Below, one piece after another: positions 49,354 to 59,039 of a DNA stretch of 64,000 nucleotides. Every line of letters starts with the position of its first letter. The first letter of the stretch is position 1. The position numbers and the translations under genes are program-made. The notes under the pieces are model-generated. The model saw only the letters and a list, made by a program, of their open reading frames with translations, was not told the origin of the DNA and searched no databases. Origin of the DNA: Nanchangia anserum (GTDB taxonomy: Bacteria; Actinomycetota; Actinomycetes; Actinomycetales; Actinomycetaceae); NCBI RefSeq assembly GCF_015240065.1, contig NZ_CP060506.1, positions 1,736,001 to 1,800,000 on the forward strand, written 5' to 3'.

Positions 49354-50486
49354 TGAGAGATTCCCTTCTTCACGGCGTTGATATCTTTCTTGATGTCCTC
49401 TTGCGGCTTCGGCGTCGCGCGCAGCCCCTTCTTCACCATGCTCACCCCGATGAGGGCAAGGATGATGACGATGACGAGCAGGATGCCGGCGACGACGAGG
49501 GCCGCGGCCCAGTGCGGCATGACGTGAGCCAGCCCGAGCACGGCCGCGTGCAGGGCGACGCCGAACATGTACAGGGCGAGGACGAGGGCAACGACGAGCA
49601 GCGCCACCCCCGTGCCGATCTTGGCGACGAGTCCCTGCACTTTGGCCTTGAGCAGGGCCACCTCGCCCTTGGCGAGGGTCTGGACCTGGTCGGACAGCTG
49701 CGAGAACAGCACCCCCACGCCCGCGCGCTTCGGATCCGCGCTGCGCGCCGCCTCGGTGGGAGCTGCGTCGCGGCGAGGCCGCTGCGCGCGCGCGTCCTTC
49801 TTGGGCTCGCGCGGCTCGGGTCGCGGCGCGGCGGCTTCGGGACGCTGCGGGGGACGGTAGTCCGGCGCGGGTGCCGCGGGTGCCGGCGCGGGCGCGGGCG
49901 TCGACGCTGCCGGGGTGGCCTTGGGACCGGGCTGGGCCGGTGCCGCGGGTGCCGGTGCCGGCTCGTCATCAACGAGCGGGCGATAGCTGGGCACGCGCGG
50001 GCTGTCGACCTTGCGCCGAATCTTTGGCAACACCGACGCGCGCTTCACCTTCGCGCCGGTCGCGGGTGTCGCGGGAGCACGTTCGGGAGCAACCGGCGTG
50101 GCGGCGGTGGCCGGAGCCGGCTGAGGCTGCGGCGCGGTAACCGCGGGGGTCGCGGCGGCCGGAGTCGCCGGAGCAGCTGGCGTCGGGGAACCCGCGGGGC
50201 GAGAGGCGGGCGCCGTCGGGCGCGTGATACGTCGACCTTCGGCGGCGGGGCGCTGGCGCGGGGTCGGCGCGGTCGGCGAGTTCTCACCCCCGCGGCTCAC
50301 CCCCGCGGCAGGGGCCTCATTCACGCGCGGAACCGCGTGGAATCCCGGGGTCGACGGAATGGTCGCGTGCGATCCCGTGTCCGTCTCCTTGCCGGGGGCA
50401 GGATGGAAACCGGGGGTCGGCGGCACCTGCGGGACCGAGCGGTGCGTACCCTCGTGAGCGCGGTCGCGTTTGCTGTGGTCAGCCAC
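49350..50486 (-). CDS. Phage holin family (holin-X-like) membrane protein with long Pro/Ala arm
   Basis: A 378-aa protein. Residues 240-378 form the holin superfamily III-like core: VLFSQLSDQVQTLAKGEVALLK, then two membrane helices and KKGLRATPKP. The first 240 residues are low-complexity Pro/Ala/Arg-rich and hydrophilic. The family name comes from phages but this chromosomal type pairs with DUF3618 and is not evidence of a prophage. Likely GTG start with GAGGAG. Confidence 0.78.
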   Translation of the reverse strand: MADHSKRDRAHEGTHRSVPQVPPTPGFHPAPGKETDTGSHATIPSTPGFHAVPRVNEAPAAGVSRGGENSPTAPTPRQRPAAEGRRITRPTAPASRPAGSPTPAAPATPAAATPAVTAPQPQPAPATAATPVAPERAPATPATGAKVKRASVLPKIRRKVDSPRVPSYRPLVDDEPAPAPAAPAQPGPKATPAASTPAPAPAPAAPAPDYRPPQRPEAAAPRPEPREPKKDARAQRPRRDAAPTEAARSADPKRAGVGVLFSQLSDQVQTLAKGEVALLKAKVQGLVAKIGTGVALLVVALVLALYMFGVALHAAVLGLAHVMPHWAAALVVAGILLVIVIILALIGVSMVKKGLRATPKPQEDIKKDINAVKKGISQ

Positions 50487-50571
50487 TGATTATTCTCCTC
50501 ACCACCAGGACATTTTCGTCATAGTTTTTCGCATTTTGCGTTCTCATGCCAGTGTAATAACGAAACGACCG

Positions 50572-53096
50572 CTAGTGGCGAGCGATCGCGTCCAATAACC
50601 GGTATCGCACGGCTTTGAGCGCGGGGGCAATCGCCGCGAGCGCCCCGACGACGATGGCGGCAATCGCCAGGGTGACGAGCGTGCCCCACGGCAAGACCAT
50701 GTCGGTCAGCCCCTGGCTCTTCAGGTAGTCGCACAGGCCGAAGGCGACAAAGGTGCCCAGGCAGAGGCCGAGGAACGCCCCAAACACGGAGATGAGGATC
50801 GATTCCATGACGACCATCGTGGCGACCGAGGAGCGCGACATGCCCACGGCGCGCAGCAGCCCGATCTCGCGCACGCGCTCGGATATCGACAGCGACAACG
50901 TGTTGACGATGCCGAGCACGGCGATGACGATCGAGAGTCCCAGCAGGGCATAGAGGATCCCCAAGACGGTGTTGACCTGGTCGGCCAGCTGTCCCTTGAA
51001 TTCGTCGCGGTCGAGGACCTGGTAGGTGTGCAGCGGCTCGAGCTTGTCGGCGATCGCCCGCTTGACCGTGGCGACCTTGGCCTCGTCGGTGACGGTGAGC
51101 ATGAGGGGCGACACGGGGGCATCGGGCAGGCCGAGCTCCGTCATCGTGTCGGTGCTAATGACGAAAGGTTCGACGAGGATTCTCGAGTCGATGATGGCGC
51201 CGACGCGCAGGTCGCGTTGTCCCGCGGCTCCGGCGAGGCGCACGCGCTGCCCGGGGTGGATGGCATTGGCCTCGGCGTAGGTGCGCGAGACGAGGACGGT
51301 GCCTGCGCGGTCGTTGAGGAACGGCGTAAGCGAGCCGTCGGTGACGTTGAGGTCGAGGAACGACGCGTAGTTGCTCGGTAGCACGGCGACCATCGTGCGT
51401 TCGGGGGTGGCCTCGTTGCGGCTCGCCTCGGCGAAGGTCACCCGGAAGCCGCGGCCCACCTCGTCGACCCCGTCCATGGTGGCAATGGCATCGACGAGAT
51501 CGTCCGGGATGCCTGGGAGGTGATCGAGGACACGAAGAGGTCGGCGCGCAGCTGGGAGTCGACGACGTCTTGGGTGGATTCGCGCACGGTCGCCGCCACG
51601 ACGGATCCGGCGGTGACGAGCATGACGCCGATCATGAGCGCCGCCGATGTCGCGGCCGAGCGCCGGGGATTGGCCAGGGCGTTGCGCAGAGACAGCCGGC
51701 CCAGGGGTCGGGCGAGGCGCAGGGGAATGGCGAGGAGCCACATGACGGGGCCGGCCAGCACGGGGGCGATCATCAAGGCGCCGACGACGAGGGCGGCCAC
51801 ACCGCAACCCAGCATGGCCCCGCTGGGCGTGTCCGAGGCGACGACCGCGACGATGGCACCGATCCCGGCCAACGTGATGGCCCCGCCCAGCAGCGCGCGC
51901 AACCGCAGGGGCTTTTCGTGCGCCTCCTGGGCACGCATGGCCTCGACCGGCGGAGTCAGCGCGGCCTCACGCGCCGGCAACACCGCACCGAGGAAGGTGA
52001 CGACGATACCGACGACGATGGACGTGACGACGACTGTCATCGGCATGGCGACGGAGCCGAGCACGACGCCGAATTGGCTGTCGAGCAGACGGGTGAGTCC
52101 GGCGATGAGGAGCGCCCCCAGACCGACGCCGACGACGGAGCCGACCAGCCCGATGATGAGTCCCTGAAGGGCGACGACGGCAAAGACCTGCCGGGTGGAG
52201 GCGCCCAGGGCGCGCAGCGTCGCGAATTGGCGCTGCTCGGCGCGCACACTCATGCGGAACGTGTTGGCGATGATGAAGATGCCGACGAAGAAGGCGATGG
52301 CGACGAAGACGAGCAGGAACGTGTTGATGAAGCCGAGCGCCTGATTGACCTGCTTGTTGGCCTCGTCACTCACCTGCTCGCGCGTTTGAACGGTGACGTC
52401 TGCCCCCAGTGCCGCTCGGATGTCGCGGGTGACCTGGGCGTCCGTGTGGCCGGCGGCCGGCAGCACGCCGACCTGGACGGCCGTGGCCGGATTCCCCATG
52501 AGTTCCTTGGCGAAGGCGGGATCGGTGATGCCGACAGCGATGAGCGACACCGGGGTCTCGTAGTCGTAGAGTCCGGTCACGCTCATGGGAACGAGGTCGG
52601 TGCCCGAGACCCGATAGAGGGTGTCGCCGACCCTGACGCCCAGCCGCTCGGCGGCCGAGGCCTCGAGGCCGATCTCGCCGTTACCGTGCGGGGCGTGACC
52701 GCGAACGATCTTGGGCCACGGCGTGGCCCCCTCGCGGGTGCCGATGATGACGAGCGACGACCCGGCGACCCCGAGTGGTTGCTTGTCGGGGCCGAGGATC
52801 GGCAGATTCGTCGAGTAGATGGGATCCGCGCTGGCGACCCCCTCGACGCGACTGACCTCGCCAACCTGCTCCTCGCTCAGCGGCGCATACGACGTTGCGG
52901 CCGAGCCGTCGGAAGGGCCGTGAACGTAGACGGGGTAGGTGTAGAACGACCCGAGCGTCGCCTCGAAGGAGCTGGCGAGGACGCCGCGCAGCGCCAGCGT
53001 GCCCGAAAGGAACGCGACGCCGAGCATGACGGCCAACAGCGTCAACAGGAAGCGGCCCCAGTTGGCGCGTAGGCCGCGCCAGACGACGCGCCTCAT
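50572..53096 (-). CDS. FtsX/MacB-type ABC transporter permease, frameshifted as sequenced
   Basis: Joined length 841 aa with two FtsX domains, each with an extracellular loop and several helices: RGLRANWGRFLLTLLAVMLGVAF at the N-terminus, QRQFATLRALGASTRQVFA, then SLRNALANPRRSAATSAALMIGVML in the second half and LLRAVGMSRSSVATMVVMES. A frame change at about 51524-51528 lies between VSSIT and the following DHLPGIPDDLV; one added base restores it. Start overlaps the ATPase stop by ATGA. Such exporters handle lipids, peptides or antibiotics. Confidence 0.88.
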
Positions 53097-53899
53097 GCGC
53101 GCTCCTCCCCCGCGTGAGGATCCAGAGCCGCCAACGCATCCAGGACGTCACCCTGACTCGGGTCGTCGAGCTGGGCGACGACGCGACCGTCGGTGAGGAA
53201 CAGCACGGTGTCGGCATAGGCCGCGGCCTGGGCTTCGTGGGTGACCATGACGACGGTCTGCCCGAAGTCGTCGACGGCGCGACGCAGGTAGCTCAGCACC
53301 TGTTCGGTCGAGCGCGAATCGAGGTTTCCGGTGGGTTCGTCGGCGAAGAGCACCGTCGGGTTCTGCATGAGCGCGCGGGCGCAGGCGACCCGCTGCTGCT
53401 GCCCGCCCGAGAGCTCGGCGGGGCGGTGGCTCAGCCGGTCGCGCAGATTCAGCGCATCGACGACGGCGGCGAAGCGATCCTCGTCGACCTTCGCGTGGGC
53501 GATGTCCTGGGGAAGGCGAATGTTCTCGGCCGCGCTCAGCGTCGGAATGAGGTTGAACGACTGGAAGATAAAGCCCACCCGGTTGCGCCGCAGCTTCGTC
53601 AGCGCCCGCTGGCTCATCCCAGCGATCTCGACGTCGTCGAGGCGCACCGACCCCGACGTGATCGACTCGAAGCCGGCCAGGCAGTGCATGAACGTCGACT
53701 TGCCCGATCCGGACGGCCCCATGATCGCCGTGAAGCGACCGCGCTCGATGTCGACGTTGATCTCATCGAGGGCGCGCACCGCCATGTCGCCGCTGCCGTA
53801 GATCTTCGTCAGCCGCCTCACGGCCATGACGGGATCAGGCAGGGGATGGGGTGCGTGGAGTTCGGGGGCGGTACGTTGCGACGTCGACCGTGGTGCCAT
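53093..53899 (-). CDS. ABC transporter ATP-binding protein (MacB/LolD type)
   Basis: A 268-aa nucleotide-binding subunit: Walker A GPSGSGKST, Q-loop QSFNL, signature LSGGQQQRVACARAL, Walker B VLFADEPTGNLD, and a His loop VTHE. The actinobacterial LolD-like subgroup pairs with an FtsX permease, as here with a 4-nt overlap. Confidence 0.95.
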   Translation of the reverse strand: MAPRSTSQRTAPELHAPHPLPDPVMAVRRLTKIYGSGDMAVRALDEINVDIERGRFTAIMGPSGSGKSTFMHCLAGFESITSGSVRLDDVEIAGMSQRALTKLRRNRVGFIFQSFNLIPTLSAAENIRLPQDIAHAKVDEDRFAAVVDALNLRDRLSHRPAELSGGQQQRVACARALMQNPTVLFADEPTGNLDSRSTEQVLSYLRRAVDDFGQTVVMVTHEAQAAAYADTVLFLTDGRVVAQLDDPSQGDVLDALAALDPHAGEERA

Positions 53900-53929
53900 G
53901 CCCCAACCCTACCCGTGCCGAATGAGGGT

Positions 53930-53960
53930 AAAAAGAAAACCCCCGCACGCCGTGCGAGGG
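53930..53960 (-). terminator. Rho-independent terminator of the tRNA operon
   Basis: On the minus strand a stem of about 9 bp (CCTCGCACG with CGTGCGGGG) is followed by TTTTCTTTTT. It lies just past tRNA-Phe. Confidence 0.88.
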
Positions 53961-53966
53961 TGGTCG

Positions 53967-54039
53967 TGGCTCCGACCGGCGTCGATCCGGTGACCTTCCG
54001 ATTTTCAGTCGGACGCTCTACCAACTGAGCTACAGAGCC
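53967..54039 (-). tRNA. tRNA-Phe (GAA)
   Basis: A 73-nt cloverleaf with acceptor GGCTCTG, anticodon loop CTGAAAA giving GAA, and T arm GGATCGACGCC. The CCA is not encoded. Last in the Glu-Asp-Phe operon. Confidence 0.93.
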
Positions 54040-54060
54040 TGCGTCGGCCTTCCGACCAAC

Positions 54061-54137
54061 TGGCGACCCTGACGGGACTTGAACCCGCGACCTCCGCCGT
54101 GACAGGGCGGCGCGCTAACCAACTGCGCCACAGGGCC
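54061..54137 (-). tRNA. tRNA-Asp (GTC)
   Basis: A 77-nt tRNA including an encoded CCA. The anticodon loop CTGTCAC gives GTC; the T arm has GGTTCAAGTCC. Confidence 0.95.
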
Positions 54138-54165
54138 TATGCAATTTGTCATCCACCGGGGTGGA

Positions 54166-54241
54166 TGGTACCCCCAACGGGATTCGAACCCGTGCCGCCG
54201 CCGTGAAAGGGCGGTGTCCTAGGCCGCTAGACGATGGGGGC
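54166..54241 (-). tRNA. tRNA-Glu (TTC)
   Basis: A 76-nt tRNA including an encoded CCA. The anticodon loop CTTTCAC gives TTC; the T arm has GGTTCGAATCC. It is the first gene of the tRNA operon. Confidence 0.95.
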
Positions 54242-54626
54242 CCGTCATTCGGTCCACGTTCGTCCCGTTGACAAGCAGAAACTATTCCACACCGCGACCA
54301 CGGACGCAAAATCCTGACGGCGTGACGGTGCCCACACTCGCTGACGTGCGCCGGCGGCCCTCCGAGATAGCCCTCGCGAGGCCCCTCCACGTGCCGTCTC
54401 GGCGCCTTAGCGAGGCATGGGCCTTTGGGCCCATATGTCGGGGATTACAGGCGCCTCTTTCCGCGCGGTGACGCCGGTTGTGGTCGCCGCCACTGTGCGC
54501 GCCGTCGAGAAGAAACCGGGGTCGACATAAATTAGAGGCGACTCAAAGAGTGGCGCAACGGTGGCACCACCGCCGAGCGCCCCGGGCTCACCCGCCCGAT
54601 GGTCCGACGACAAGGAGAACACGACA
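54242..54626 (+). promoter_or_regulatory. 385-nt divergent intergenic region upstream of the PFL operon
   Basis: The longest gap in the window, between the tRNA operon and the PFL gene. It has a perfect 7-bp inverted repeat ATGGGCC/GGCCCAT at 54417-54434 with a TTTG centre, a possible regulator site, and an AT-rich CATAAATTAG block at 54526-54535 that could hold the -10 (TAAATT) of the PFL gene. AAGGAG at 54612-54617 is its ribosome site. A TTGACA at 54268 has no clear partner. No other gene is seen. Confidence 0.5.
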
Positions 54627-56729
54627 GTGTCGACCGAGACGACTCCGGCCCCCGAGGCCGAGGCCACCACTTCGGCGTGGGAGGGCTTCACCCCGGGCAC
54701 CTGGACCGACCACATCGATGTGCGCGACTTCATCCAGCGCAACTACACCCCCTACGAGGGCGACGATTCGTTCCTCTCCGGCCCCACGGACAAGACTCTG
54801 CGCCTGTGGGAGACCCTGGATAAGAACTACCTCGCGGTCGAGCGCGAAAAGCGCGTGTACGACGTGGACACGAAGATTCCGGCCGACGTCGACGCCTTCC
54901 CGGCCGGCTATATCTGCGACGAGGACGACGTCATCGTCGGCCTCCAGACCGACGTGCCCCTCAAGCGCGCCATGATGCCCAACGGCGGGTGGCGCATGGT
55001 CGAGACCGCCATCAAGGAGGCGGGCAAAGAGGCCGATCCGGACATCCGGACGATCTTCACGAAGTACCGCAAGACCCACAACGACGCGGTCTTCGATATC
55101 TACACCCCCCGCATCCGCGCGGCCCGCTCCTCCCACATCATCACCGGCCTGCCAGACGCCTACGGGCGCGGGCGCATCATCGGTGACTACCGCCGCGTCG
55201 CGCTCTACGGCGTGGACAAGCTCATCGAGGAGAAGCAGAAGGACAAGGACGCGGTTGCCGACAAGCCGTTCTCCGAGCACTGGTGCCGCTACCGCGAGGA
55301 ACACTCCGAGCAGATCAAGGCGCTGAAGAAGCTCAAGGCGATGGCGGCCGGCTACGGCTTCGACATCTCGGGTCCGGCCACCACGGCGAAGGAAGCCGTC
55401 CAGTGGACGTACTTCGGCTACCTGGCCTCGGTGAAGTCCCAGGACGGCGCCGCCATGTCGATCGGGCGCCTGTCGGGATTCTTCGACTGCTACTTCGAGC
55501 GCGATTTCGCCCGCGGCATCCTCACCGAGGAAGAGGCGCAGGAGATCATTGACGCTCTCGTCATCAAGCTGCGCATCGTCCGCTTCCTGCGCACGATCGC
55601 CTACGACCAGATCTTCTCGGGTGACCCCTACTGGGCCACGTGGTCGGACGCCGGCTTCGGCGAGGACGGGCGCACGCTCGTCACCAAGACGTCGTTCCGC
55701 CTGCTCCAGACCCTCATGAACCTCGGCCCGGCGCCGGAACCGAACATCACGATCTTCTGGTCGCCGCGTCTGCCCGAGGGCTACAAGAAGTTCTGCGCGC
55801 GCGTCTCGATCGAGACCTCGTCGGTCCAGTACGAGGCCGACGAGCAGATTCGCGAGCGCTGGGGCGACGACGCGGCCATCGCCTGCTGCGTCTCGCCGAT
55901 GCGCGTGGGCAAGCAGATGCAGTTCTTCGGTGCCCGCGTGAACGCGGCGAAGGCCCTGCTGTACGCGATCAACGGCGGGCGCGACGAGGTCTCGGGCAAG
56001 CAGATCGTCCCCGGTCACGAGCCGGTCGAGGGCGACGGTCCCCTCGACTTCGACGACGTGTGGAACCGGTATGAGCAGATGCTCGACTGGGTCGTCGCGA
56101 CCTACGTTGAGGCGTTGAACATCATCCACTACTGCCACGACCGCTACGCGTACGAGGCCATGGAGATGGCGCTGCACGACTCCGAAATCGTACGCACGAT
56201 GGGCTGCGGCATCGCGGGCCTGTCGATCGTCGCCGACTCGCTGTCGGCCATCAAGTACGCGAAGGTGACGCCGGTGCGCGACGAGACCGGCCTCGTCGTC
56301 GACTACGTGACCGAGGGCGAGTTCCCGGTCTACGGCAACGACGACGACCGCGCCGACGACATCGCCGCGACGATCGTGCACACGATCATGTCGAAGATCA
56401 AGGCGATCCCCATGTACCGCGACGCGATTCCTACGCAGTCGGTGCTGACGATCACCTCGAACGTCGTCTACGGCAAGGCCACGGGCGCGTTCCCGTCGGG
56501 TCACGAGGCGGGCACGCCGTTCGCCCCGGGCGCCAACCCCGAGAACGGGATGGACACCCACGGGATGCTCGCGTCGATGCTCAGCGTCGGCAAGCTCGAC
56601 TACAACGACGCCCTCGACGGCATCTCGCTGACGAACACGATCGTGCCCTCGTCGCTGGGTCGCACCGAGGACGAGCAGATCACGAACCTGGTTGGCATCA
56701 TGGATGCCGGCTTCATCAAGAAGGGGTAA
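54627..56729 (+). CDS. pflB: Pyruvate formate-lyase, catalytic part without the glycyl-radical domain
   Basis: A 700-aa PFL that splits pyruvate with CoA into acetyl-CoA and formate. The active-site cysteine pair is present (Cys420-Cys421 in AIACCVSPM, matching Cys418-419 of E. coli), as are [41 protein letters not shown] and [18 protein letters not shown]. coli PFL is 760 aa; this one ends at [13 protein letters not shown] just before the region that carries Gly734. That last part is a separate gene 58 nt downstream. The GTG at 54627 is preferred because AAGGAG lies 9 nt before it. The same frame has an upstream in-frame ATG without a ribosome site. Confidence 0.95.
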   Translation: MSTETTPAPEAEATTSAWEGFTPGTWTDHIDVRDFIQRNYTPYEGDDSFLSGPTDKTLRLWETLDKNYLAVEREKRVYDVDTKIPADVDAFPAGYICDEDDVIVGLQTDVPLKRAMMPNGGWRMVETAIKEAGKEADPDIRTIFTKYRKTHNDAVFDIYTPRIRAARSSHIITGLPDAYGRGRIIGDYRRVALYGVDKLIEEKQKDKDAVADKPFSEHWCRYREEHSEQIKALKKLKAMAAGYGFDISGPATTAKEAVQWTYFGYLASVKSQDGAAMSIGRLSGFFDCYFERDFARGILTEEEAQEIIDALVIKLRIVRFLRTIAYDQIFSGDPYWATWSDAGFGEDGRTLVTKTSFRLLQTLMNLGPAPEPNITIFWSPRLPEGYKKFCARVSIETSSVQYEADEQIRERWGDDAAIACCVSPMRVGKQMQFFGARVNAAKALLYAINGGRDEVSGKQIVPGHEPVEGDGPLDFDDVWNRYEQMLDWVVATYVEALNIIHYCHDRYAYEAMEMALHDSEIVRTMGCGIAGLSIVADSLSAIKYAKVTPVRDETGLVVDYVTEGEFPVYGNDDDRADDIAATIVHTIMSKIKAIPMYRDAIPTQSVLTITSNVVYGKATGAFPSGHEAGTPFAPGANPENGMDTHGMLASMLSVGKLDYNDALDGISLTNTIVPSSLGRTEDEQITNLVGIMDAGFIKKG

Positions 56730-56787
56730 CTCCCCCTCTTGTCACGCCCCAGCGGGCATCCGCCCGCACAACCCACAAGGAGTAATC

Positions 56788-57039
56788 ATGGCGATCAAAA
56801 CCTTCGATGAGCGTCTGGCGTCGATGAAGGCCTCGCGCGCTGAAGCCGGCGGCGTGAAGGGCCTGTACCACGCGAACATCAACGTCCTCAACCGTGAGAC
56901 GCTGGAAGACGCGATGGAGAACCCCGAGAAGTACCCGCAGCTGACCGTGCGCGTGTCGGGCTACGCGGTGAACTTCGTTCGCCTCACCCGCGAGCAGCAG
57001 CTCGACGTCATCTCGCGTACCTTCCACGAGGGCCGCTAA
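56788..57039 (+). CDS. grcA: Autonomous glycyl-radical subunit of PFL (GrcA-like)
   Basis: An 83-aa protein with [20 protein letters not shown], then [20 protein letters not shown] (radical Gly58 in VSGYAV), then [10 protein letters not shown]. This is the C-terminal domain of PFL as a separate protein; E. coli GrcA (YfiD) has the same end but supplements a complete PFL. Here the large subunit lacks this domain, so the small one must supply the radical. The first 30 residues ([16 protein letters not shown]) are helical and could help docking. AAGGAGTAATC precedes the ATG. Confidence 0.95.
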   Translation: MAIKTFDERLASMKASRAEAGGVKGLYHANINVLNRETLEDAMENPEKYPQLTVRVSGYAVNFVRLTREQQLDVISRTFHEGR

Positions 57040-57049
57040 GACAACGTGA

Positions 57050-57089
57050 CGATGCGCCGGGAGCTCATGCGCTCCCGGCGCATCGTTTT
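57050..57089 (+). terminator. 15-bp hairpin with T run between grcA and pflA
   Basis: The arms at 57050-57064 and 57071-57085 pair perfectly across a 6-nt loop and are followed by TTTT. It begins 10 nt after the grcA stop and ends 11 nt before the pflA start, inside the operon, so it would lower activase expression relative to the structural subunits. Confidence 0.8.
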
Positions 57090-57100
57090 AGGGAGGAAAC

Positions 57101-58000
57101 GTGGCTGAGTCTTTGCCAACCCCGAGGATCAGTGCCGACGGGACGACGGGCGAATATCGCCCCGAACCGTTGGAGGAGGCCGTTCCCCGGCTGCGCGGAA
57201 CCGGCCTGGCCGGGATTCCCGACGCGCCCCTCATGAGCCACCACGACCACGTCGTCAGCGTGCGCCTGGGCGAGCTGGGGTCGGTGCACTCGTGGGAACT
57301 CGTCACCGCCGTCGACGGCCCCGGCACCCGGTTGACGATGTTCTTCGCCGGCTGCCAGCTGCGCTGCCTGTACTGTCACAATCCCGACACGTGGAAGACG
57401 CGCGACGGCCACCCGATCCTCCTGTCCGACGCCATCGACCGCATCATGCGGTACAAGACCATTTACGACGCGACCGGGGGCGGCGTGACGTTCTCGGGCG
57501 GCGAACCCATGTTGCAGTCGATGTTCCTGCGTAACCTCCTGCGCGAGGTCCACGCCCGCGGCGTCCACACGACCGTCGACTCGTGCGGCTTCCTGGGTGC
57601 GTCGATTCCCGACGACGAGCTGAGCAACATCGACCTCGTACTGCTGGACATCAAGTCGGGGATCCCCGAGACGTATCAGCGCGTGACGGGCAAGGAGCTG
57701 GCCCCGACAATCGCGTTCGGCGACCGGCTGCACGCGGCCGGGGTCAAGAAGTGGATTCGCTTCGTCCTCGTTCCCGGCCTCACCGACGACCCGGCAAACA
57801 TTGAGGCCGCCGCGGATATTGCCGCGCGCTGGAGCGGCACGGTCGAGCGGGTCGAGGTGCTGCCGTTCCACAAGATGGGTGAGGACAAGTGGGAGCGGCT
57901 CGGGATCGCCTACGAGCTCTCCGAGACCATGCCCCCGTCGAAGGAGGAGGCCGAGGCCGCGCGCGACATTTTCCGCGCCCGCGGCTTCGAGGTCTATTAA
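57101..58000 (+). CDS. pflA: Pyruvate formate-lyase activating enzyme
   Basis: A 299-aa radical-SAM enzyme that makes the glycyl radical. The iron-sulfur motif is FAGCQLRCLYCHNPDTW (CxxxCxxC), followed by VTFSGGEPMLQSMFL, DTCG-type VDSCGFLG, and DLVLLDIKSG. It is longer than E. coli PflA (246 aa) by an N-terminal extension of about 50 residues. GTG start follows GGGAGGAAAC. It must act on the separate GrcA-like subunit, not on the C-terminus of PFL. Confidence 0.95.
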   Translation: MAESLPTPRISADGTTGEYRPEPLEEAVPRLRGTGLAGIPDAPLMSHHDHVVSVRLGELGSVHSWELVTAVDGPGTRLTMFFAGCQLRCLYCHNPDTWKTRDGHPILLSDAIDRIMRYKTIYDATGGGVTFSGGEPMLQSMFLRNLLREVHARGVHTTVDSCGFLGASIPDDELSNIDLVLLDIKSGIPETYQRVTGKELAPTIAFGDRLHAAGVKKWIRFVLVPGLTDDPANIEAAADIAARWSGTVERVEVLPFHKMGEDKWERLGIAYELSETMPPSKEEAEAARDIFRARGFEVY

Positions 58001-58038
58001 TTCATTCCCGCCAGCCCGGGCCGACGGCAACGATGGCC

Positions 58039-58044
58039 TAAAAT
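58039..58044 (+). promoter_or_regulatory. -10 element for the TetR gene, leaderless start
   Basis: TAAAAT ends 7 nt before the GTG at 58052. Confidence 0.5.
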
Positions 58045-58051
58045 GGGCCGG

Positions 58052-58876
58052 GTGAGGAGGAAAGAGGCTCGAGCCAATTCTCGGCTGGATACCCAGGATC
58101 GGTTGATCGCCGCGTGCCGCGACGTCATCGTCACCGAGGGTGCCGAGAACTGCTCGGTCGAGAAGATCTGTCACCGCGCGGGCTTCACCCGCGGCGCGTT
58201 CTACTCGAACTTCTCGACGAAGGAGGAACTCTTCGCCGCCCTGGCCGAGGAGGAATACACCCGCCTGGCCGACACCTTTACCCAGCTGTGCGAGCGGTGG
58301 CGCACCCGCGGGGAGCGGGTCAAGCCCAAGGCCCCCGAGTCCGAACAGATCGAGGCGATTCGCCGTTTCCTTTTCGAGGCCATCGACTCGATCGGTTTTG
58401 GCACGTCGCTTTACCTCATCCACACCGAGCTGATGACGCGGGCCGTGCGCGACCCCGCGTGGGGCGTCGACCTGAGCGGGGTCAACAAGGCGTTCATCGA
58501 CAAGATGTCCGAAGTCGTCGTCTCGGTGTTGCACGCGGCCGGACGCGAGCTGACGACGCCGGTGCGCCCGATCGTCCACTCGGCCATCGCCATCATTCTT
58601 CGCGGCGCGGCGATCCACGAGTGGCGCGACGCGGCCAGGCGCCACCATGAGCGCGAGCTCGCCGAGCTGCACGCGCGCGCGGCCGCGCTGGGGATCACCG
58701 ACCTCAGCTACGCCCTGACCGAGCCCGAGGACCTCGAGGGCGAGGCCCCGCCCGATCCCGACGAGACGGGGGTGGCCGGGTCGTTCTCGCGCGACATCAT
58801 CGAGACCCTCGTGTTGCTGCTGTTTGCGGCGTCGGCACCGCGGCGGCGCCGGCTTCGTCACGACGTGACCGAGTAG
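58052..58876 (+). CDS. TetR-family transcriptional regulator
   Basis: A 274-aa regulator with an N-terminal helix-turn-helix (EKICHRAGFTRGAFYSNFSTKEELF, core GFTRGAFYSNFSTKEEL) and a long C-terminal ligand/dimer domain, unusually extended at the end. It lies between pflA and the birA-acc-fas genes. A regulator of fatty-acid synthesis (FasR-like) is a position-based guess; the upstream PFL operon is another possible target. Confidence 0.88.
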   Translation: MRRKEARANSRLDTQDRLIAACRDVIVTEGAENCSVEKICHRAGFTRGAFYSNFSTKEELFAALAEEEYTRLADTFTQLCERWRTRGERVKPKAPESEQIEAIRRFLFEAIDSIGFGTSLYLIHTELMTRAVRDPAWGVDLSGVNKAFIDKMSEVVVSVLHAAGRELTTPVRPIVHSAIAIILRGAAIHEWRDAARRHHERELAELHARAAALGITDLSYALTEPEDLEGEAPPDPDETGVAGSFSRDIIETLVLLLFAASAPRRRRLRHDVTE

Positions 58877-58943
58877 GCCCGCCCCATACCATCGCCCCCG
58901 CGTGGGCGTGCGCGGCACCGCGCGACCTCGATCGATGCAGTTT

Positions 58944-58975
58944 CGTATCGACATCCACGTATGACATGTACGTAT
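58944..58975. repeat. Three direct repeats of CGTAT upstream of birA
   Basis: CGTAT starts at 58944, 58958 and 58971 (14 and 13 nt apart); GACAT follows the first two. The block lies about 65-95 nt before birA and overlaps an ACGTA/TACGT inverted repeat (58957-58973). It looks like a multi-site regulator box. Confidence 0.45.
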
Positions 58976-59039
58976 TTGCTCACATTTCGTGCCCCTTCGA
59001 CGATGAAGGCACGAGACCGGATGTGCGGGAGGTGAGCAG

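Noticed and set aside
49350-50486. Holin-like protein as a sign of a prophage
   Set aside because: This type is a chromosomal actinobacterial protein paired with DUF3618; no other phage gene is present.
54588-56561. A 657-aa open frame opposite the PFL gene
   Set aside because: Shadow of PFL codon usage; no domain, no ribosome site.
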